Of a stretch of 64,000 nt of DNA, positions 60,906 through 64,000 are shown one piece after another. A program made the translations under genes and the position numbers. The DNA is from an uncultured Bacteroidales bacterium (lineage in GTDB: Bacteria; Bacteroidota; Bacteroidia; Bacteroidales; UBA932): NCBI GenBank assembly GCA_902491795.1, contig CABUIX010000002.1, positions 1 through 64,000 of the forward strand. Direction: 5' to 3'. The number at the start of each line of letters is the position of its first letter. Position 1 is the first letter of the stretch. The notes under the pieces are model-generated. The model made no database searches. It saw only the letters and a list, made by a program, of their open reading frames with translations, and had not been told where the DNA came from.

Positions 60906-60909
60906 GGTG

Positions 60910-60946
60910 CAAATTTATGCAATTATGCATCTTCTTCCTATATTTG
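60910..60946. promoter_or_regulatory. Divergent -7 boxes of folP and tmk, 4-5 nt from the start codons
   Basis: TAAATTTG on the minus strand (60917-60910) ends 4 nt before the folP ATG at 60905. TATATTTG on the plus strand (60939-60946) ends 5 nt before the tmk ATG at 60952. Both would give leaderless mRNAs. No clear -33. Confidence 0.5.
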
Positions 60947-60951
60947 CAATT

Positions 60952-61635
60952 ATGCTAATCGTGATGGAAGGCCTGGACGGTGCAGGGAAATCCACCCAGG
61001 TCAAGATGTTCAGGGAATACCTGGAAAGTGTCTCCCCCGATGTGGAATACATCCATTTCCCGCGCTACGACGCGCCTGTCTACGGCGAACTCATCAGCAA
61101 GTTCCTGAGAGGAGATTTCGGGCCCAACGATTCCGTGCACCCGCAGCTCGTGGCCCTGCTGTTCGCCGAGGACAGGAGAACGGCTTCAGAATCCATCCGC
61201 AGCACGCTCGAGAGAGGAGGGACAGTGCTGCTTGACAGATACGTATACTCCAATATCGCCTACCAGTGCGCCAAGATGCCGACAGAAGAAGGAGCCGAAC
61301 AGCTGCGCAAATGGATCCTCAATACTGAATACGGACAATTCGGGCTTCCCAGGCCGGACCTCAACATGTTTCTCGATGTTCCGATAAGTTTCGTGCAGGA
61401 GAGCCTGAGCAGGCAGAGATACGGGGATGAACGCAGCTATCTTCACGGGCATCAGGACATACACGAGGCCGACATAAGTTTCCAGCGTAAAGTCCGCGAC
61501 ATGTACCGCAGGCAGGCTGGAGAGGACAGCCGGTTCATTCCCATAGACTGCGGTGACGCTCAAGGCGCGATGCTCCCTCCAAAAGCAATATTTTCAAAAA
61601 TAAAGGAATGCTATGAGAATCATAAGGAGAATTAG
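60952..61635 (+). CDS. tmk: Thymidylate kinase
   Basis: Converts dTMP to dTDP. The 227-aa product has the P-loop LIVMEGLDGAGKSTQVKMF, the D-R-Y motif VLLDRYVYSNIAYQCAK and the acidic lid. Length and the DRY motif agree with Tmk; eukaryote-like insertion features are absent. The ATG at 60952 is 5 nt from the promoter box. The family's first strand needs this ATG, which favours a leaderless mRNA. Its end overlaps the DoxX gene by 23 bp. Confidence 0.94.
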   Translation: MLIVMEGLDGAGKSTQVKMFREYLESVSPDVEYIHFPRYDAPVYGELISKFLRGDFGPNDSVHPQLVALLFAEDRRTASESIRSTLERGGTVLLDRYVYSNIAYQCAKMPTEEGAEQLRKWILNTEYGQFGLPRPDLNMFLDVPISFVQESLSRQRYGDERSYLHGHQDIHEADISFQRKVRDMYRRQAGEDSRFIPIDCGDAQGAMLPPKAIFSKIKECYENHKEN

Positions 61636-62674
61636 TGCTGTAATAATCGGCTTCACCTTCTTCATCGCCGGGTTGTTCAAGCTCATGGATCCCGTAGGGG
61701 CCGGACTTGTCATGGACGAGTATTTCAAGTTCCTTCACCTCGGATTCCTTCGCTTTGCGTCGGACTTCGCAGGAACGGCGATGGCGCTTGCCGAAACCAT
61801 CATCGGAATTGCCCTGATTACCGGTGTCTGGCGCAAGGTCACGGCATTCGTTTCGCTGGCCGTTCTCTCCGCCTTCACATTGCTGACAGCAGTCCTGGCA
61901 ATATTCAATCCCCCGATGGACTGCGGCTGTTTCGGAGAGGCCATACATCTCACGCATTTCCAGAGTCTCGTCAAGAACCTTGTGCTTCTGGCACTGTGGG
62001 CACTGGCATATCTGCCTGTCGGAGTCATTGAACCTACAAGAAAAATCAAGTATGTCAGCTTCACCATAGCCTCAATATCGGCCTGCCTTTTTTTGCTGTA
62101 CTCCGTCTTTTCAATACCCCTGATGGACTTTACGGACTACAAGCCCGGAACGGAACTGAGCTCGCTGGAAAATGCCGACTGGACGCAGGCAGATGAGATA
62201 GTGCTACTGTCATTCAGCGATGTGCAGGGGCAATACGCCGACTCCCTGGCCCTGCAGGGCAATGTAATGACAGCCTCTGTCTACAGTCCCGAAAAGATGC
62301 CACGGCAAAGATGGCAGAAGCTTTCTGCCTTCATGGATGCTGCCGCAGAAAAGGGATTCACGCCTCTCGTTCTCACGGCCTCAACTCCCGAACTCATCAC
62401 GGAAGAGGTCAGTTCGCCGGAACTGCTGCCATACATTTATTTTGCGGACCGCAGGACACTCATGACCCTGAACCGGTCCAACGGAGGCGTCAGCTTCATC
62501 TCAGACGGACAGATCGTGGCCAAATGGTCAGTCAACAGGCTGCCTGACAAGGATGAGCTCCAGGAACTTGCCGATTCAGACCCGATAGAATCCCTGGTTG
62601 CGGTCAGCCATGCATCCAAACTCAAGTTCCAGGCTTTTCTGCTGTACATTTTGGCAGTAATGCTGCTGCTCTAG
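61613..62674 (+). CDS. DoxX/MauE-type membrane protein, BT_3928-like
   Basis: A 353-aa protein with five TM helices: four in the N-terminal DoxX/MauE-like domain (IGFTFFIAGLFKLMDPVGAG opening, DCGCFGEAIHL between the helices) and one at the C-terminus. A ~180-residue extracytoplasmic segment follows, with a thioredoxin-like feel (ADEIVLLSFSDVQGQYADS). It resembles the Bacteroidales BT_3928 family, often found by folP and related genes as here. The CGC pair suggests a role in redox or disulfide chemistry; this is inference. It overlaps tmk and ends before a terminator. Confidence 0.82.
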   Translation: MRIIRRISAVIIGFTFFIAGLFKLMDPVGAGLVMDEYFKFLHLGFLRFASDFAGTAMALAETIIGIALITGVWRKVTAFVSLAVLSAFTLLTAVLAIFNPPMDCGCFGEAIHLTHFQSLVKNLVLLALWALAYLPVGVIEPTRKIKYVSFTIASISACLFLLYSVFSIPLMDFTDYKPGTELSSLENADWTQADEIVLLSFSDVQGQYADSLALQGNVMTASVYSPEKMPRQRWQKLSAFMDAAAEKGFTPLVLTASTPELITEEVSSPELLPYIYFADRRTLMTLNRSNGGVSFISDGQIVAKWSVNRLPDKDELQELADSDPIESLVAVSHASKLKFQAFLLYILAVMLLL

Positions 62675-62682
62675 AAAAAACT

Positions 62683-62717
62683 CGGGAGTCCTTTGCCGTC
62701 GGCCGGCAGGACTCCCG
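62683..62717. terminator. Terminator between the DoxX gene and hisS
   Basis: A 10-bp stem (62683-62692 with 62708-62717) whose 15-nt loop forms a small inner hairpin. It is followed by GAAAAA on the plus strand, and on the minus strand by GTTTTTT, so it mainly stops hisS transcripts. Confidence 0.7.
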
Positions 62718-62737
62718 GAAAAATCATTCAGGCAAAG

Positions 62738-64000
62738 CTATTGCCCCAGGAAGCCGGCGATTCCTTCAATATCGCCGCGGGAAAAGTTCCGCTGCTCTCC
62801 GGAAGCAAGATTCTTGATGTTGACGGTTCCGGATTCTGCCTCTGAAGATCCGTTGATCGAAATGTACGGGATGCCCCTGCGGTCCGCATATTCAAACTGC
62901 TTCTTAAGTTTTGCCGAATCAGGATAGATTTCAACTATCAGGTCCCTGTCGCGAAGTGCAGCCGCAAGAGGAAGAAGGTATTCCACCTCTGCCGTTCCCA
63001 TGTTGGCAAACAGCAGCACCGGCACGTTCGTCAGGCCTTCAGGGAAAAGATTCAGCCCCTTCATCACGTCATAGATGCGATCTGCACCGAAACTGATTCC
63101 AACTCCTGACAGTCCGGGGAGCCCGAAAATTCCGGTCAGATTGTCATAGCGTCCGCCGCCTCCAATACTGCCGATCTGCCAGTCAAGTGCCTTCACTTCG
63201 AATATCGCCCCCGTATAGTAGCTCAGTCCGCGGGCCAGCGAAAGGTCAAGCACAGTCTCCGTGCCGATACCGGCAGCAGAAATGTAGCCGAACAGTTCCT
63301 CAAGCTCCGCGAGGCCCTTCATCCCTTCCTCGGACGAGGCCATAAGTTCCTTCATCGCGGCAAGTTTCTCACCGTTTGAGCCGCTGAGAGTCAGCACAGG
63401 AACGAGTTTGGCAACCGCAGCCTCGTCAAGGCCCTTCGAGAGAAGTTCTTCCTTGACTGCCTCCAGACCTATCTTGTCAATCTTGTCTATAGCGACGGTA
63501 ATGTCCACGACCTTGTCCGGGAAGCCGCTGATTTCGGCAAGACCCGAAAGCACCTTGCGGTTGTTTATCCTTAGAGAAACCCTGATGCCCAGCCTGCGGT
63601 AGACCTCATCGACTATCTGCACCAGTTCCAGTTCGCAAAGCTGGCTCCGGCTTCCGACCATGTCCACGTCGCACTGGTAAAACTCGCGATAGCGCCCCTT
63701 CTGTGGTTTGTCAGCTCTCCAAACGGGCTGGATCTGAAAGCGCTTGAAGGGCAGGGTTATCTCATTCTGGTGCTGAACGACATAGCGCGCAAAGGGCACT
63801 GTAAGATCGTAGCGCAACCCTTTCTCGCACACCTGCGGGGTGAGCGGCTTCTCAAAGTCCGCATTTGCAAAAGCGTCACCGGAATTGAGAATACGGTAGA
63901 GCAGCTTGTCTCCCTCTTCACCGTACTTGCCGAGCAGGGTCGACAGGTTCTCCATCGCCGGAGTCTCTATCTGTGCATAGCCATATTTGCGGAATACCTG
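62738..64000 (-). CDS. hisS: Histidyl-tRNA synthetase (5' end beyond the window)
   Basis: Charges tRNA-His. 420 codons are present up to the window edge; the frame is open through 64000 and reads [18 protein letters not shown], the normal HisS N-terminal region, so the true start lies a few dozen codons upstream of the window edge. Motifs: [15 protein letters not shown] (motif 2), [17 protein letters not shown] (His A) and [16 protein letters not shown] (motif 3). The C-terminal anticodon domain is complete. It is a single gene here. Confidence 0.96.
   Translation of the reverse strand, partial: QVFRKYGYAQIETPAMENLSTLLGKYGEEGDKLLYRILNSGDAFANADFEKPLTPQVCEKGLRYDLTVPFARYVVQHQNEITLPFKRFQIQPVWRADKPQKGRYREFYQCDVDMVGSRSQLCELELVQIVDEVYRRLGIRVSLRINNRKVLSGLAEISGFPDKVVDITVAIDKIDKIGLEAVKEELLSKGLDEAAVAKLVPVLTLSGSNGEKLAAMKELMASSEEGMKGLAELEELFGYISAAGIGTETVLDLSLARGLSYYTGAIFEVKALDWQIGSIGGGGRYDNLTGIFGLPGLSGVGISFGADRIYDVMKGLNLFPEGLTNVPVLLFANMGTAEVEYLLPLAAALRDRDLIVEIYPDSAKLKKQFEYADRRGIPYISINGSSEAESGTVNIKNLASGEQRNFSRGDIEGIAGFLGQ

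Noticed and set aside
1..64000. CRISPR arrays, insertion sequences, prophage or defence genes
   Set aside because: I looked for regular direct repeats, transposases, recombinases and phage genes and found none. The window is essentially core chromosome.

Overview
The window reads as a chromosomal segment of a member of the order Bacteroidales (phylum Bacteroidota). The evidence is Bacteroidota-specific families (DUF4290, DUF3078, DUF3822, DUF6249, FISUMP lipoproteins, a BT_3928-like DoxX protein), SPII lipoproteins, an lpxD-lpxC-lpxA block, and at least 15 TAnnTTTG -7 promoter boxes, the hallmark of Bacteroidota sigma-70 promoters. I cannot place it below order. About 53 protein genes, one tRNA and one probable small RNA are tightly packed; many neighbours overlap by ATGA. 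I see no insertion sequence, prophage, integrase, CRISPR array or defence island.

Layout. 1-4.6 kb: prfA, a GNAT-like protein and mazG on the minus strand, then a CoA-transferase. 4.6-6.0 kb: an ECF sigma / two-TM protein / DUF6249 module. 6.2-7.9 kb: a GNAT-nitrilase fusion. 7.9-12.0 kb: nrnA, an FKBP lipoprotein, a MATE pump and a cytidylate-kinase-like gene in one minus-strand operon. 12.1-14.6 kb: a membrane-anchored protein, a short DUF3822 protein, aqpZ and rsmD. 14.6-16.4 kb: ackA-pduL, the acetate branch. 16.5-18.6 kb: a minimal ComEC and a FISUMP lipoprotein, convergent. 18.7-23.2 kb: apbE, DUF4290, a frame-broken ftsK, a LolA-like gene. 23.2-23.5 kb: a gap holding a candidate ~190-nt RNA. 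23.5-32.5 kb: alr-rmuC-addB-addA-mltD, tightly coupled. 32.6-36.6 kb: polA, an ECF sigma gene, rsmG, rpmH. 36.6-39.7 kb: glpK, divergent from a lipase-like hydrolase and tadA, then tRNA-Gln. 39.7-42.9 kb: a secreted PL11 pectin lyase and an Fsr-like exporter. 43-47.5 kb: rimP-nusA-infB. 47.5-54 kb: a small lipoprotein, a WbqC-like gene, lpxA/lpxC/lpxD, a FadL-like porin and a Trp/Tyr-rich lipoprotein. 54-64 kb: proS, DUF3078, tilS, ftsB/divIC, a nucleotidyltransferase, a CPBP protease, folP, tmk, a DoxX protein and a 5'-truncated hisS.

Biology. Most of the window is housekeeping: translation, replication and repair, lipid A, division and acetate overflow. Several normally longer proteins have lost domains: LpxC lacks its FabZ partner, RimP its C-domain, ComEC its OB and nuclease-like domains, PolA its proofreading residues, and DUF3822 its N-terminal half. 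The strongest uncharacterised signal is the structured candidate RNA at about 23.22-23.41 kb on the minus strand, with its own promoter and terminator hairpin. Two frame breaks (ftsK near 22305, DUF6249 near 5936) need read-level checking. Several promoter boxes end only 4-5 nt before a start codon, which suggests leaderless mRNAs.
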